In this document: piece by piece, positions 16,616 to 24,758 of the stretch | How the letters are laid out: each line of letters starts with the position of its first letter | Numbering within the stretch: the stretch's first letter is position 1 | Origin: an uncultured Bacteroidales bacterium | GTDB taxonomy: Bacteria > Bacteroidota > Bacteroidia > Bacteroidales > FEN-979 | Length of the DNA stretch: 64,000 nt | Direction of reading: 5' to 3' | Assembly (NCBI GenBank): GCA_903837605.1 | Contig: CAILVF010000038.1 | Span: 41,849-105,848 of the forward strand | Notes under the pieces: model-generated | Told to the model about the DNA's origin: nothing | The model's database searches: none | Seen by the model: only the letters and a program-made list of their open reading frames with translations | Position numbers and translations under genes: made by a program

Positions 16616-17314
16616 TTATTGCTTTTTCTCGATAATTTTCGCTCCCTCGGAGTACTTTTCGGATCTCATCACCTCGCCATTCTCTTCATAAAATGTCCAG
16701 GTACCATCCATGTGACCAGCCTTATATGCTCCTGACAGGTTGACCTTCCCGCCGGGGTAATAAGCAGTGAAAGGGCCATTCTTCTCATCATCGGCGTACT
16801 CACCTTTAAATTTCATCTTCCCGTCTTCAAAATACTGGATCCACTCCCCTTCCTTTTTGCCTTGTCGATAATTAACCACTTCGGCTATGCTGCCATTGGG
16901 ATAAAATGTTTCAGAGGTTCCGTTTTTCAATCCCGAGGAATAATTTTCTTCCGATAACATCGCACCGTCATAGTCGCTGTAATATTTCCATGTGCTGTCC
17001 TTTTTTTCATTCCTGTAGTTACCTTCAGCTATCTTGCGTCCATTCTCAGAATAAGAAACAGTTCTCACCGTTTTTCCATCACCGGTAAATTCAGAAACCG
17101 TTTTAAGTTTGCCGTCTGCATAATAATACCTGAATTCTCCATAAGGGATGCCATTTTTGAATTGCCCGTCATATATTTTATGTCCGTCCTTGTCTGATTT
17201 ACTCCAGACCCCTTGCCTGAGACCTGAAGCATCGGTAAAGTTAATGCCTTCCTGGCCGAAAGCAAGAAAATTCAATGGTAAAAGGAGAAAAAGCATGATC
17301 AGGCGGTTCATCAT
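16616..17314 (-). CDS. Secreted MORN_2-repeat (YwqK-like) protein
   Basis: This 232-residue protein has a signal peptide (about 1-20) followed by about seven repeats of 22-24 residues with the MORN_2 pattern (YDGQFKNGIPYGEFRYYYADGK, then similar EGEWIQYFEDGKM-type units). This is the pattern annotated as YwqK-family antitoxin-like. In Bacteroidota such proteins are usually exported and unlikely to be antitoxins. Its stop lies 8 bp before the FIST gene, so it probably heads a three-gene operon with the FIST protein and hybrid kinase, although its link to signalling is unknown. The start is ATG 17314, or ATG 17311. Confidence 0.82.
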   Translation of the reverse strand: MMNRLIMLFLLLPLNFLAFGQEGINFTDASGLRQGVWSKSDKDGHKIYDGQFKNGIPYGEFRYYYADGKLKTVSEFTGDGKTVRTVSYSENGRKIAEGNYRNEKKDSTWKYYSDYDGAMLSEENYSSGLKNGTSETFYPNGSIAEVVNYRQGKKEGEWIQYFEDGKMKFKGEYADDEKNGPFTAYYPGGKVNLSGAYKAGHMDGTWTFYEENGEVMRSEKYSEGAKIIEKKQ

Positions 17315-17330
17315 GAAACGGCTAAAAGAT

Positions 17331-17346
17331 TACATTTGCAAAATAA
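17331..17346. promoter_or_regulatory. Back-to-back divergent -7 elements between the MORN gene and recR
   Basis: On the plus strand TACATTTG (17331-17338) matches TAnnTTTG and drives recR. On the minus strand the adjacent TTATTTTG (17346-17339) is one base from consensus and faces the MORN/FIST/kinase operon. The two elements abut, so the two polymerases cannot bind together. Confidence 0.5.
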
Positions 17347-17356
17347 ACAATTTTTA

Positions 17357-17986
17357 GTGAATTCACTACCATCAAGAGTATTTGAGGCTGCAGTCAATGA
17401 ACTGGCGAAACTTCCCGGTATTGGCAGGAAGACAGCTCTCAGGATGGCCTTGCACCTCCTGAAATCCAGAAAGGAAGACGCCGAATCCTTTGGCATGTCG
17501 ATAATCCGCATGCATAATGAGATCCGCTACTGCAGGGAGTGCGGGAATATCAGTGATGATGAACTATGCTCAATTTGCGGGAGCCCTAAACGGGATAAAA
17601 CAACAGTTTGCGTGGTTGAGGACATTCGTGACGTCATTGCTGTTGAAAATACCGGTCAGTACACCGGTGTCTATCATGTACTTGGAGGGATCATTTCGCC
17701 TATGGAAAATATCGGCCCTGATGACCTGAACATTACAGGCCTGGTCGAAAAAGTTGAATCAGGCCGTGTAACAGAAGTGATACTGGCCCTGCCCACCACC
17801 ATAGAAGGGGATACAACGAATTTTTACCTTTATAAAAAACTTCATGCTTCAAGCATTCCGGTTACTACTATTGCCCGCGGAATTTCTGTAGGGGACGAAC
17901 TGGAGCACACCGACGAAGTCACGCTGGGGCGGTCGATCATAAACCGTACCCCATACGAGAATACTATTCAGAGAAAAAATCAGTAG
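17357..17986 (+). CDS. recR: Recombination mediator protein RecR
   Basis: RecR acts with RecO and RecF in loading RecA at gaps. Taking the GTG at 17357 gives 209 residues, close to the family's length. The N-terminal helix-hairpin-helix is LAKLPGIGRKTALRMALHLL, the zinc finger is CRECGNISDDELCSICG, and the Toprim domain contains VCVVEDIRDVIAVENT and the closing GDELEHTDEVTLGRSI. A TTG at 17336 is also in frame but lies inside the TACATTTG promoter element and would not be transcribed, so 17357 is preferred. Expression is probably constitutive. It is convergent with the small gene at 17989. Confidence 0.95.
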   Translation: MNSLPSRVFEAAVNELAKLPGIGRKTALRMALHLLKSRKEDAESFGMSIIRMHNEIRYCRECGNISDDELCSICGSPKRDKTTVCVVEDIRDVIAVENTGQYTGVYHVLGGIISPMENIGPDDLNITGLVEKVESGRVTEVILALPTTIEGDTTNFYLYKKLHASSIPVTTIARGISVGDELEHTDEVTLGRSIINRTPYENTIQRKNQ

Positions 17987-17988
17987 TT

Positions 17989-18213
17989 TTATTCCATGCT
18001 GAAAAGCTGGAGCTGGCTTACTTTTGAAGAAACATGGTTCACCTCCAGGTGCTCGTAGTTCTCAAGCAGCGGGCGAATGGCCTTTTTAATGATCTTGTTT
18101 GGAGTACTCTTTCTGGATTTGCAAAAATTCATCAGGGATTTTTTCTGACGCGCAGAGATGGTGATCGTCACCTGCTTGTATTTCACTGCCTTTTTTTTCT
18201 TCTTCTTACTCAT
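17989..18213 (-). CDS. Small basic ribbon-helix-helix-like protein
   Basis: This is a 74-residue protein from ATG 18213, which overlaps the last 8 bases of glmM. The longer frame to 18240 lies entirely within glmM. It begins with a lysine run (MSKKKKKKAVKYKQ). A beta-strand then helix-turn-helix pattern follows (VTITISARQKKSLMNFCKSRKSTPNKIIKKAIRPLLE), as in MetJ/Arc-type DNA-binding proteins, and it ends with a polar tail. It may bind DNA as a dimer, but no target can be named. Overlap with glmM suggests co-expression and argues that it is a real gene. Confidence 0.65.
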   Translation of the reverse strand: MSKKKKKKAVKYKQVTITISARQKKSLMNFCKSRKSTPNKIIKKAIRPLLENYEHLEVNHVSSKVSQLQLFSME

Positions 18214-19603
18214 TTCCCTTGATGATCTCCTCAACATCACGCATCAGTTTCAATGCAAGGTGATCGGCTTTCTCCTGCATATTGCTTTCGGCATATATCC
18301 TCACAATGGGTTCGGTGTTTGACTTCCTGAGATGGACCCATTCCCCGTCGAAATGTATTTTAATCCCGTCGATGGCTGAAACCGGGCGGCTTTTATAACG
18401 CAAAGCAATCTTTTTAAGGATATTGTCAATATCCATCTCCGAAGTAAAACTGATTTTATTTTTAGAAATAAAATAATTCGGATATTGATCACGGAGCTGT
18501 GAACAGTTTTTACCTGAACGGGCCAGGTAGGATAGGAACAAGGCAATCCCTGCCATGGCATCCCTTCCGTAATGCAATTCAGGATATATTACCCCACCAT
18601 TTCCTTCGCCCCCTATCACCGCATGGTGCTTTTTCATACATTCCACCACATTGACTTCCCCTACAGCCGAGGCAAAGTATTTGCCGCCATGCTGCTCGGT
18701 AATTAATTTAAGAGCCTGGGTGGAAGACAGGTTTGAAACGGTATTCCCTTCTTTATAACCCAGGATGTAGTCAGCCACAGCAACAAGGGTATATTCTTCT
18801 CCAAATGGCTCTCCAAGCTGGTTTACAATGGCAAGGCGGTCAACATCCGGATCAACTGCGAAACCGACATCAGCCTTGTTCTTAACGATTATTTCACAGA
18901 GATCACCAATGTTTTCCGAAAGAGGTTCCGGGTTATGGGCAAAATCCCCGCTTGGATCGCAATACAGCGGTATTATTTTATAAACTCCCAATGCATCCAG
19001 TAACATGGGAATTGCAATCCCTCCCGAACTGTTTACAGCATCAATCACAACAGTAAAATGGGCATTTTTAATTGCCTCTTTATCAACGAGTTCCAGCTCA
19101 AGTATTTTTTCAATATGCTTTTCAATGCAGGAATCATCAGAAGAACAAATCCCGAGGTTCCTGACCTCTGAAAATTTATAGTCTTTCCTGGCCGCCAGTT
19201 CGATTATCTTTTCACCATCTGCAGCCGACAGAAACTCACCTTTGGAATTTAAAAGTTTCAACGCATTCCACTGGATGGGATTGTGGCTTGCTGTCAGAAT
19301 GATCCCCCCGTCGGCATTATGAAATCCTATTGCCAGCTCGGTGGTGGGTGTCGTAGTAAGGCCGATATCAATAATGTCGACTCCGCATGACATCAAGGTT
19401 CCGCAAACCAGGTGATTGACCATCTCGCCTGAGATCCTTGCATCCCTGCCGACAATAAGCAAAGGAGCATCTTTCCCGCAATCTTCTTTGACCCATTGCG
19501 CAAAGGCACAGGAAAATTTCAGGATGTCAAACGGAGTAAGCCCGAGTCCTTCCTTCCCCCCAATGGTTCCGCGTATTCCGCTGATCGAACTGATTAAAGT
19601 CAT
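18206..19603 (-). CDS. glmM: Phosphoglucosamine mutase (GlmM-type phosphohexomutase)
   Basis: The enzyme converts glucosamine-6-phosphate to glucosamine-1-phosphate for peptidoglycan and LPS precursor synthesis. The 465-residue protein shows all four active-site regions: the N-terminal SGIRGTIGG, the phosphoserine loop TASHNP (about residues 105-110), the metal-binding DPDVDRLAI, the sugar-binding GEGNGGVI, and the phosphate-binding RKSNTEPIVRIYAE. Phosphomannomutase activity is possible because the families overlap, but GlmM is the common assignment for this Bacteroidota form. It lies 32 bp after the pentapeptide-repeat gene and overlaps the small gene downstream. Confidence 0.9.
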   Translation of the reverse strand: MTLISSISGIRGTIGGKEGLGLTPFDILKFSCAFAQWVKEDCGKDAPLLIVGRDARISGEMVNHLVCGTLMSCGVDIIDIGLTTTPTTELAIGFHNADGGIILTASHNPIQWNALKLLNSKGEFLSAADGEKIIELAARKDYKFSEVRNLGICSSDDSCIEKHIEKILELELVDKEAIKNAHFTVVIDAVNSSGGIAIPMLLDALGVYKIIPLYCDPSGDFAHNPEPLSENIGDLCEIIVKNKADVGFAVDPDVDRLAIVNQLGEPFGEEYTLVAVADYILGYKEGNTVSNLSSTQALKLITEQHGGKYFASAVGEVNVVECMKKHHAVIGGEGNGGVIYPELHYGRDAMAGIALFLSYLARSGKNCSQLRDQYPNYFISKNKISFTSEMDIDNILKKIALRYKSRPVSAIDGIKIHFDGEWVHLRKSNTEPIVRIYAESNMQEKADHLALKLMRDVEEIIKGNE

Positions 19604-19635
19604 AGAATATTTTTTTCAATTTATTTCCAGGTTTG

Positions 19636-21108
19636 CTATTTTCCTGGTTTTTTAACGGCACGGGTATTCTTTTTGCCGGTTGTTTTGCTCAATTTCACCT
19701 TCTCCCTTATCCTGTATGCCGTCTGCCCGTCCTTCTTGCTTTCTATTACCTCGTATTTTCTCTCTATGTCCTCTATACCGGTACACTTCCAGTCTTGTAA
19801 TTTTGAAATCCAGTCGGGACGGTCTATAAATGCCTCGCTCAGGTTTGCCGGGCTCAGGTTGGTCCCTCTCATATCTGCATTGCTCAGGTCTGATTTGCTC
19901 AGGTCTGATTTGCTCAGGTTGGCCTCACTGAGGTTTGCCCCGGTAAGGTTTGCCCCGGTAAGGTTAGTACCGCTGAGAATTGCCCCGCCGAGGTTGACTT
20001 TGCTGAGGTTTGCACCGCTGAGGTTAGTCCTGATAAGAAGGGCCCAGCCCATTTTCGCGCCTGTAAGGCAGGAATTACTGAGGTTTGCCTCACTCAGGTT
20101 TGCTTCGTTCATATATACCTCGGTAAGATCTGCCTCATTAAGGTCAGCCCCGCTAAGGTCGGCCTCGCTCATGATGGCCATCCTGAACGTTGCCCCGCTG
20201 AGATCAGCGCCTTTGAGATCTGCCTTACTCAAAGAAGCTTTGCTAAGTTCCGCTTTACTCAGATTAGCTTCGCTCAGGTTTGTCCTGATCAGAAGAGCCC
20301 CTCTCAGGTTTGCACTACTCAGGTTGGATTTGCTCAGGTCGGCTTCACTAAGATTTGTTCCTCTCAGGTTGGCTCCCGCAAGGTTGGCACCATTCAGGTT
20401 TGCCTTGCTTAAGTTAACAGCCCTGAGATCGGCCCTGCTCAGATCGGCCCTGTTCAGGTTTGCATTACTGAGGTTTGCCTCGCCCAGGTATGCTTCACAA
20501 AGATTTGCCCCATTCAGGTTTGTTCCATTCAGGTCGGTTTCACTTAAGTTTGCCTTACTCAGGTTTGATCCTTTCAGGTTGGCCTTTCCTAAGGTCGCCT
20601 TACTCAGGTTTGCCGAACTCAGATCCGCCCCTTTGATATATGCCCCCCTCAGGTCAGCCCCCCTCAGGTCGGCTCCCCTCAGGTCGGCCTGGCTTAAATC
20701 GGCCCCCCTCAGACTTGCTCCCTTCAGGTTCGACTTGCTGAGATTAACCGCCTTCAGGTCGGCGCCCCTCAGATCGGCCCCTTTCAGAATAGCCCTCTGA
20801 AGATAGCTCTCGTGGAGGTCTGCAGGTATGTCCTTATATATTACCCTTTCTGTTTCATCAGCCACTATAAGATTCAAAATATTCTGAATCTTGAAACTGG
20901 GCCTCTCCCTCATGCGGTATTCTTCTTCTAATGTCACTTTGCGCACAAACGAACATAAATTATCAAAAACTGCCTGGCGAAATTCTTCCGAATGTTTTGC
21001 AATGCGATGCAGCTTGTTAATTGCCTCAAGATTAACAGATTCATTGATGTTATCGAGCTCTTCAACAATGTATTTAATATCCTGAGGCACCCGTAATGAC
21101 CTATCCAT
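19636..21108 (-). CDS. Pentapeptide-repeat protein with helical N-terminal domain
   Basis: Of 490 residues, roughly residues 107-430 are uninterrupted A(D/N)Lxx pentapeptides, about 60 copies, which form a right-handed quadrilateral beta-helix. Residues 1-105 are a predicted helical domain (PQDIKYIVEELDNINESVNLEAINKLHRIAK), and the last 60 residues are a lysine-rich tail. The cytoplasmic role is unknown: family members include DNA-mimic gyrase protectors, effectors and scaffold proteins, but this one is longer than the Qnr type. Strong codon repetition leaves the opposite strand open for 375 codons, which is an artefact. Confidence 0.88.
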   Translation of the reverse strand: MDRSLRVPQDIKYIVEELDNINESVNLEAINKLHRIAKHSEEFRQAVFDNLCSFVRKVTLEEEYRMRERPSFKIQNILNLIVADETERVIYKDIPADLHESYLQRAILKGADLRGADLKAVNLSKSNLKGASLRGADLSQADLRGADLRGADLRGAYIKGADLSSANLSKATLGKANLKGSNLSKANLSETDLNGTNLNGANLCEAYLGEANLSNANLNRADLSRADLRAVNLSKANLNGANLAGANLRGTNLSEADLSKSNLSSANLRGALLIRTNLSEANLSKAELSKASLSKADLKGADLSGATFRMAIMSEADLSGADLNEADLTEVYMNEANLSEANLSNSCLTGAKMGWALLIRTNLSGANLSKVNLGGAILSGTNLTGANLTGANLSEANLSKSDLSKSDLSNADMRGTNLSPANLSEAFIDRPDWISKLQDWKCTGIEDIERKYEVIESKKDGQTAYRIREKVKLSKTTGKKNTRAVKKPGK

Positions 21109-21148
21109 ATCCGTTATGTTTAATTCTAACGTAAAGTGAATTTTGCCT

Positions 21149-21156
21149 CAAAGATA
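21149..21156 (-). promoter_or_regulatory. Promoter -7 element for the pentapeptide-repeat gene
   Basis: On the minus strand TATCTTTG matches TAnnTTTG exactly. The predicted leader to the ATG at 21108 is about 36 bases. The rest of the 261-bp gap between 21109 and 21369 shows only this and the opposite-facing element at 21323. Confidence 0.5.
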
Positions 21157-21322
21157 TAATTATTTATCAACAGGATTACAATGTGAATTTTAACTAATTA
21201 GCAAAAATGGTTAATGGAACCTCCTGCCTATGCCACTGTTTTCATATCATAATTTGGAAATTTCCCCCTGCCTGAAAATTAATGCATCTGCCTCAATAAG
21301 CTTACGTATGCCGGAATTTTGC

Positions 21323-21330
21323 TATTTTTG
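21323..21330 (+). promoter_or_regulatory. Promoter -7 element (TATTTTTG) for the TPR gene
   Basis: TATTTTTG matches TAnnTTTG, with ATG 21370 about 39 bases downstream. It overlaps an in-frame upstream TTG at 21319, which argues that translation cannot begin there. Confidence 0.5.
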
Positions 21331-21369
21331 CATGGAATTTGGTTATTTCGCGTTTCTGACGAACTATTT

Positions 21370-22773
21370 ATGGAAGATCCTTTTGAATCACAGTTCGACC
21401 CTGAGCTGATTGCCCTTGTAAGAAATTATGAGGACATGATCAACCATAAGGAACAACATTTTTTTGATGTTTTTGAATACGAAGATATTATTGACTACTA
21501 TCTTTATCTCAACGACCTCCCCTCTGCCCTTCAATGCCTGAAAAAAGCACTGCGACAGCACCAGAATAACCCATTGATCCTTCTTAAACAGGTGCAGTAT
21601 TTCATCCATACAAAGAAAGACCATGAAGCACTGACCCTCCTTGAGGAACTCGATCATTCCGAGGCTTCCGATTCTGAATTCCAGGTCCAGAAAGGGAACC
21701 TGTACAGCCAGCTCGAACGTTCCGAGAAAGCAATTCAGTCTTACAAGAATGCATTGGAAAGCAGCGAGGACCAGGATGACATTTACGTTAGCCTGGCCTT
21801 TGAATATGAGAACCTTGGAAAATATAAGCAAGCCATCAAATATCTTACAGAGGCGATCAGGATAAATCCTGAGAACGAAGCCGCTTTGTTTGAAATCTCA
21901 TTTTGTTTTGAGATCACAAGGCAATCCGAAAACTGTATTCATTTCTTTAAAACCTTCCTCGACGACCATCCCTATTCAAAGGTCTCATGGTTCAACCTGG
22001 GTGTTGCTTACGGGAATATGGAAGAGTTTGATAAATCGGTAGAAGCTTATGATTATGCCATTGCAATTGACGAATCCTTCTCTTCCGCCTATTTTAACAA
22101 AGCCAATTGCTATGCGAATGCCGGCATGTTTGAAAAGGCTATCCAAACTTACCTGGAGACCTTGTATTATGAAGACCCTGAACCTTTAACCTATTATTAT
22201 ATAGGTGAGTGCTATGAAAAGCTCTGCCAGTTCGATTACGCCATTGACTATTACAAGAAAGCGATCACCCTTGACAGTGATTTTGCCGATGCATGGATGG
22301 GAATAGGGATAGCCTATGATGAACTTGGGAAACCCCAGACCTCACTCTCATATATAAGGAAAGCAATTAAATTATCCCCGGTAGTACCTGAATACTGGTC
22401 GATGCTTGGCGACATGTACATCAAATTAAACCGTTTTGACGAAGGGGTACCTGCTTACAGGAAAGCAATTGAACTGAATCCCGATGACCCGGATGTCTGG
22501 CTTGACCTTTCTGTTGCCTATGCCGATGTAAAGCTCCACCAGGAAGCTTATGATGTACTTCTTGAAGGCCTTAAATACCATGATGAGAATCCTGATTTTT
22601 TCTTCGGGATGGCCTATTACCTTTTCCTGCTGGGCAAACCTAAGCAAGCTAACGAAACCCTTTCAAAAGCCCTGGGGATGGACTTTAACGGGTATAAGCG
22701 TTTGTTTACCATGTTCCCCGAAGCCCAGCAGCATCCTGCCGTTATTGAAATTATTGAAGCCCATAAAAAATAA
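21370..22773 (+). CDS. Tetratricopeptide-repeat protein
   Basis: The product is 467 residues from ATG 21370. It starts with an acidic region (EDPFESQFDPELIALVRNYEDMI) and a FDVFEYEDIIDYYL segment typical of a conserved Bacteroidota TPR protein. About twelve TPR units follow (for example PSALQCLKKALRQHQNNP, DKSVEAYDYAIAIDESFSSAYFN and DEGVPAYRKAIELNPDDPDVW). TPRs make a superhelical scaffold for protein binding. There is no signal peptide, so it is probably cytoplasmic. It starts a run with the ComA-like gene 5 bp downstream and aroE. Function unknown. Confidence 0.88.
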   Translation: MEDPFESQFDPELIALVRNYEDMINHKEQHFFDVFEYEDIIDYYLYLNDLPSALQCLKKALRQHQNNPLILLKQVQYFIHTKKDHEALTLLEELDHSEASDSEFQVQKGNLYSQLERSEKAIQSYKNALESSEDQDDIYVSLAFEYENLGKYKQAIKYLTEAIRINPENEAALFEISFCFEITRQSENCIHFFKTFLDDHPYSKVSWFNLGVAYGNMEEFDKSVEAYDYAIAIDESFSSAYFNKANCYANAGMFEKAIQTYLETLYYEDPEPLTYYYIGECYEKLCQFDYAIDYYKKAITLDSDFADAWMGIGIAYDELGKPQTSLSYIRKAIKLSPVVPEYWSMLGDMYIKLNRFDEGVPAYRKAIELNPDDPDVWLDLSVAYADVKLHQEAYDVLLEGLKYHDENPDFFFGMAYYLFLLGKPKQANETLSKALGMDFNGYKRLFTMFPEAQQHPAVIEIIEAHKK

Positions 22774-22778
22774 AAACT

Positions 22779-23567
22779 ATGATGAACATTGACCTTCCTT
22801 TTTTACCTGAACGATCATTAAAACCGCGTCAGAACGGAATTGCCATGGTAATGGATAAAAGTCTCAGCGTGCGTGAAGCCGAAGACCTCGTATCTGTTGG
22901 CAGTGAATTTATAGATTACGTCAAGCTCGGTTTTGGCACATCACTGGTTACCCGTGACCTGCAAAAGAAAATCAAAGTATATAAGGAAGGTGGTCTCAAA
23001 GTTTATCTCGGCGGAACCCTTTTTGAAGCCTTTTTCATTCGGGACCGCTTTGACGATTACAGGAAATACATTGACCAGCTGGGTCTTGATACCGTTGAGA
23101 TCTCCGATGGTTCGATGAATATCGACCATGATGTCAAATGCGAACACATCAACATCCTTTCCAGGCAGTATACTGTTCTCTCGGAAGTCGGTTCCAAGGA
23201 ATCAGGCATCCTGATATCACCGAGCAAATGGATTGAGATGATGCAGAAGGAATTGCAGGCCGGCTCCTTCAAGGTCATCGGGGAAGCAAGGGAAAGCGGT
23301 AATGTAGGCATTTACAGGCCTACTGGAAAAGCCCATGTGGCCCTGATCAATAAAATCCTCAGCAAAGTCGATATCCAGAAGATCATCTGGGAAGCCCCGC
23401 TTAAATCACAGCAGGTTTGGTTTATCAAGCATTTTGGAGCTAACGTGAACCTCGGGAATATACCTCCTTCAGAAATTATTCCATTGGAAACATTGAGACT
23501 CGGGCTGAGGGGAGATACATTTTTCCAGTTCCTTCCCGAAAAACTGAAAAAGTTTCAGCAGGTTTGA
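22779..23567 (+). CDS. ComA-like phosphosulfolactate synthase family protein
   Basis: The 262-residue TIM-barrel protein matches the (2R)-phospho-3-sulfolactate synthase family: KPRQNGIAMVMDKSLSVREAEDL near the start, the FIDYVKLGFGTS strand, KVYLGGTLFEAF, VEISDGSMNI, and IGEARESGNVGIYR near the phosphate-binding end. The methanogen enzyme adds sulfite to phosphoenolpyruvate in coenzyme M synthesis. Bacteroidota carry homologues without that pathway, so the product may be a sulfonate used elsewhere, or the reaction may differ. ATG at 22782 is an alternative start. The gene sits between the TPR gene and aroE, and its stop overlaps the TTG start of aroE. Confidence 0.85.
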   Translation: MMNIDLPFLPERSLKPRQNGIAMVMDKSLSVREAEDLVSVGSEFIDYVKLGFGTSLVTRDLQKKIKVYKEGGLKVYLGGTLFEAFFIRDRFDDYRKYIDQLGLDTVEISDGSMNIDHDVKCEHINILSRQYTVLSEVGSKESGILISPSKWIEMMQKELQAGSFKVIGEARESGNVGIYRPTGKAHVALINKILSKVDIQKIIWEAPLKSQQVWFIKHFGANVNLGNIPPSEIIPLETLRLGLRGDTFFQFLPEKLKKFQQV

Positions 23568-24352
23568 ACATACGGTACCACAGGTTCGGACTGATCGGTT
23601 ATCCCCTTGAACACTCCGCTTCAGCCCTGTATTTTGCGAAAAAGTTTGAGCGGGAGGGATTGACAGATTATTCATATTCCCTCTTCCCTTTATTGTCGGC
23701 GGATGAGGTAAGGCCTTTGATCTCAAACACGCCCGGCCTGCAAGGTTTTAATGTCACAATACCCCATAAACAAAGCATCATCCAATTTCTTGACTATCTC
23801 GATCCATTGGCCAGGGAAATCGGGGCCGTTAATACGGTTATAATAAATCGTTCCGGCCCTGAGGTTAAACTCAGGGGTTACAACACCGATGCCGGAGGAT
23901 TTAAAAATTCCCTTAACCCTGATTTTAATCATACCCACGCCCTCATACTTGGAACAGGTGGATCATCCAGGGCCATCGCTTATATTCTGAAGGAGATGGG
24001 GGTTGAAATACTGAATGTTTCGAGGACAAAAAAGGATGTGCTGACAATCAGGTATGATGAACTCACCTCCGCACTGCTTGAGAAGTTCACCTTTATTGTC
24101 AATTGCACGCCGGCCGGAATGATTCCCGATACAGGCTCGGCCCCTCCCCTGCCTTTCGCCCTGCTGGGCCCCCGCCATTTTGTTTATGACCTTATCTACA
24201 AGCCCGCTGAAACAAAACTCCTGCGCCTGGCGCGTGAATCAGGCGCCAGCACCCAGAATGGGTTTCGTATGCTGGAACTTCAGGCGGAACTCTCATTTGC
24301 AATATGGATGAACGCGTCGAATGACTGTTTACCGGTGACTGGTGAACAGTGA
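23564..24352 (+). CDS. aroE: Shikimate dehydrogenase
   Basis: AroE reduces 3-dehydroshikimate to shikimate with NADPH in aromatic amino acid synthesis. The 262-residue protein has the substrate motifs YPLEHSASALYF and NVTIPHK (catalytic Lys), the NTDAGGF region, the nucleotide-binding GTGGSSRA, and a final FRMLELQAELSF helix. The only plausible start is TTG 23564, overlapping the previous stop; the homologous region (RFGLIGYPL) begins within seven codons. The C-terminal residues PVTGEQ and the stop are encoded by the first units of a heptamer array, so the array has defined this protein's end. Confidence 0.93.
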   Translation: MNIRYHRFGLIGYPLEHSASALYFAKKFEREGLTDYSYSLFPLLSADEVRPLISNTPGLQGFNVTIPHKQSIIQFLDYLDPLAREIGAVNTVIINRSGPEVKLRGYNTDAGGFKNSLNPDFNHTHALILGTGGSSRAIAYILKEMGVEILNVSRTKKDVLTIRYDELTSALLEKFTFIVNCTPAGMIPDTGSAPPLPFALLGPRHFVYDLIYKPAETKLLRLARESGASTQNGFRMLELQAELSFAIWMNASNDCLPVTGEQ

Positions 24353-24417
24353 TTCGTGACTGGTGACTGGTGACTGGTGACTACTACTTCATGGCTCATG
24401 GCTCATGGCTCATGGCT
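24334..24417. repeat. Two adjoining 7-bp arrays (GGTGACT x7, CATGGCT x4)
   Basis: Seven units of ggtgact or variants run from 24334 to 24382, and four identical catggct units run from 24390 to 24417. The first two units and part of the third are translated as the end of aroE, and the TGA stop is inside unit three. Confidence 0.9.
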
Positions 24418-24434
24418 GCCAACTGCGAAACAGT

Positions 24435-24695
24435 TCACTCTTTCTTCCCAGGTTCCCCGGTACGTATGACCTCAATCTGCAAATGCGCCACCATGGCAGC
24501 AACCGCGCCGACCGCAGCCAGCATCGGGGCAATAAGAGCCCCTATAACACCAACGGTTACAGGGATCTCCAGGTAAACCTTCCCTGTTTCGTCCTTGATG
24601 ATGAGCCTTCTCACATTGCCTTCGTGAATGAGCTCTTTGACTTTTTCAACAAGTTCTTCACCTTTTACCCAGAATTCTTCTTTTATATTTTCCAT
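24435..24695 (-). CDS. DUF4342 domain-containing protein
   Basis: This 86-residue protein fits DUF4342. An amphipathic helix (EEFWVKGEELVEKVKELIHEG) is followed by a beta strand pair (VRRLIIKDETGKVYLEIPVTVG) and then a hydrophobic helix (VIGALIAPMLAAVGAVAAMVAH), probably membrane-associated. A charged C-terminus ends it. Family function is unknown; the pattern suggests a small membrane-anchored protein with a cytoplasmic helical head. It lies 63 bp downstream of the aldehyde dehydrogenase on the same strand. Confidence 0.85.
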   Translation of the reverse strand: MENIKEEFWVKGEELVEKVKELIHEGNVRRLIIKDETGKVYLEIPVTVGVIGALIAPMLAAVGAVAAMVAHLQIEVIRTGEPGKKE

Positions 24696-24758
24696 AAAGG
24701 TTTTATTTTATTGTCAGTTTGACGAATCCGCTCCTGCATTGTTACATCTGGATTAAAA

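Noticed and set aside
16616..17314. Toxin-antitoxin locus based on the YwqK-like MORN protein
   Set aside because: The protein is exported by its signal peptide, and its neighbours are a sensor and a kinase. No toxin gene is adjacent.
19673..20800. 375-codon plus-strand reading frame opposite the pentapeptide-repeat gene (LRSAPLRF-type repeats)
   Set aside because: It is the reverse complement of the A(D/N)Lxx codons. Repetition without stops follows from the biased codons and there is no promoter, start context or homology.
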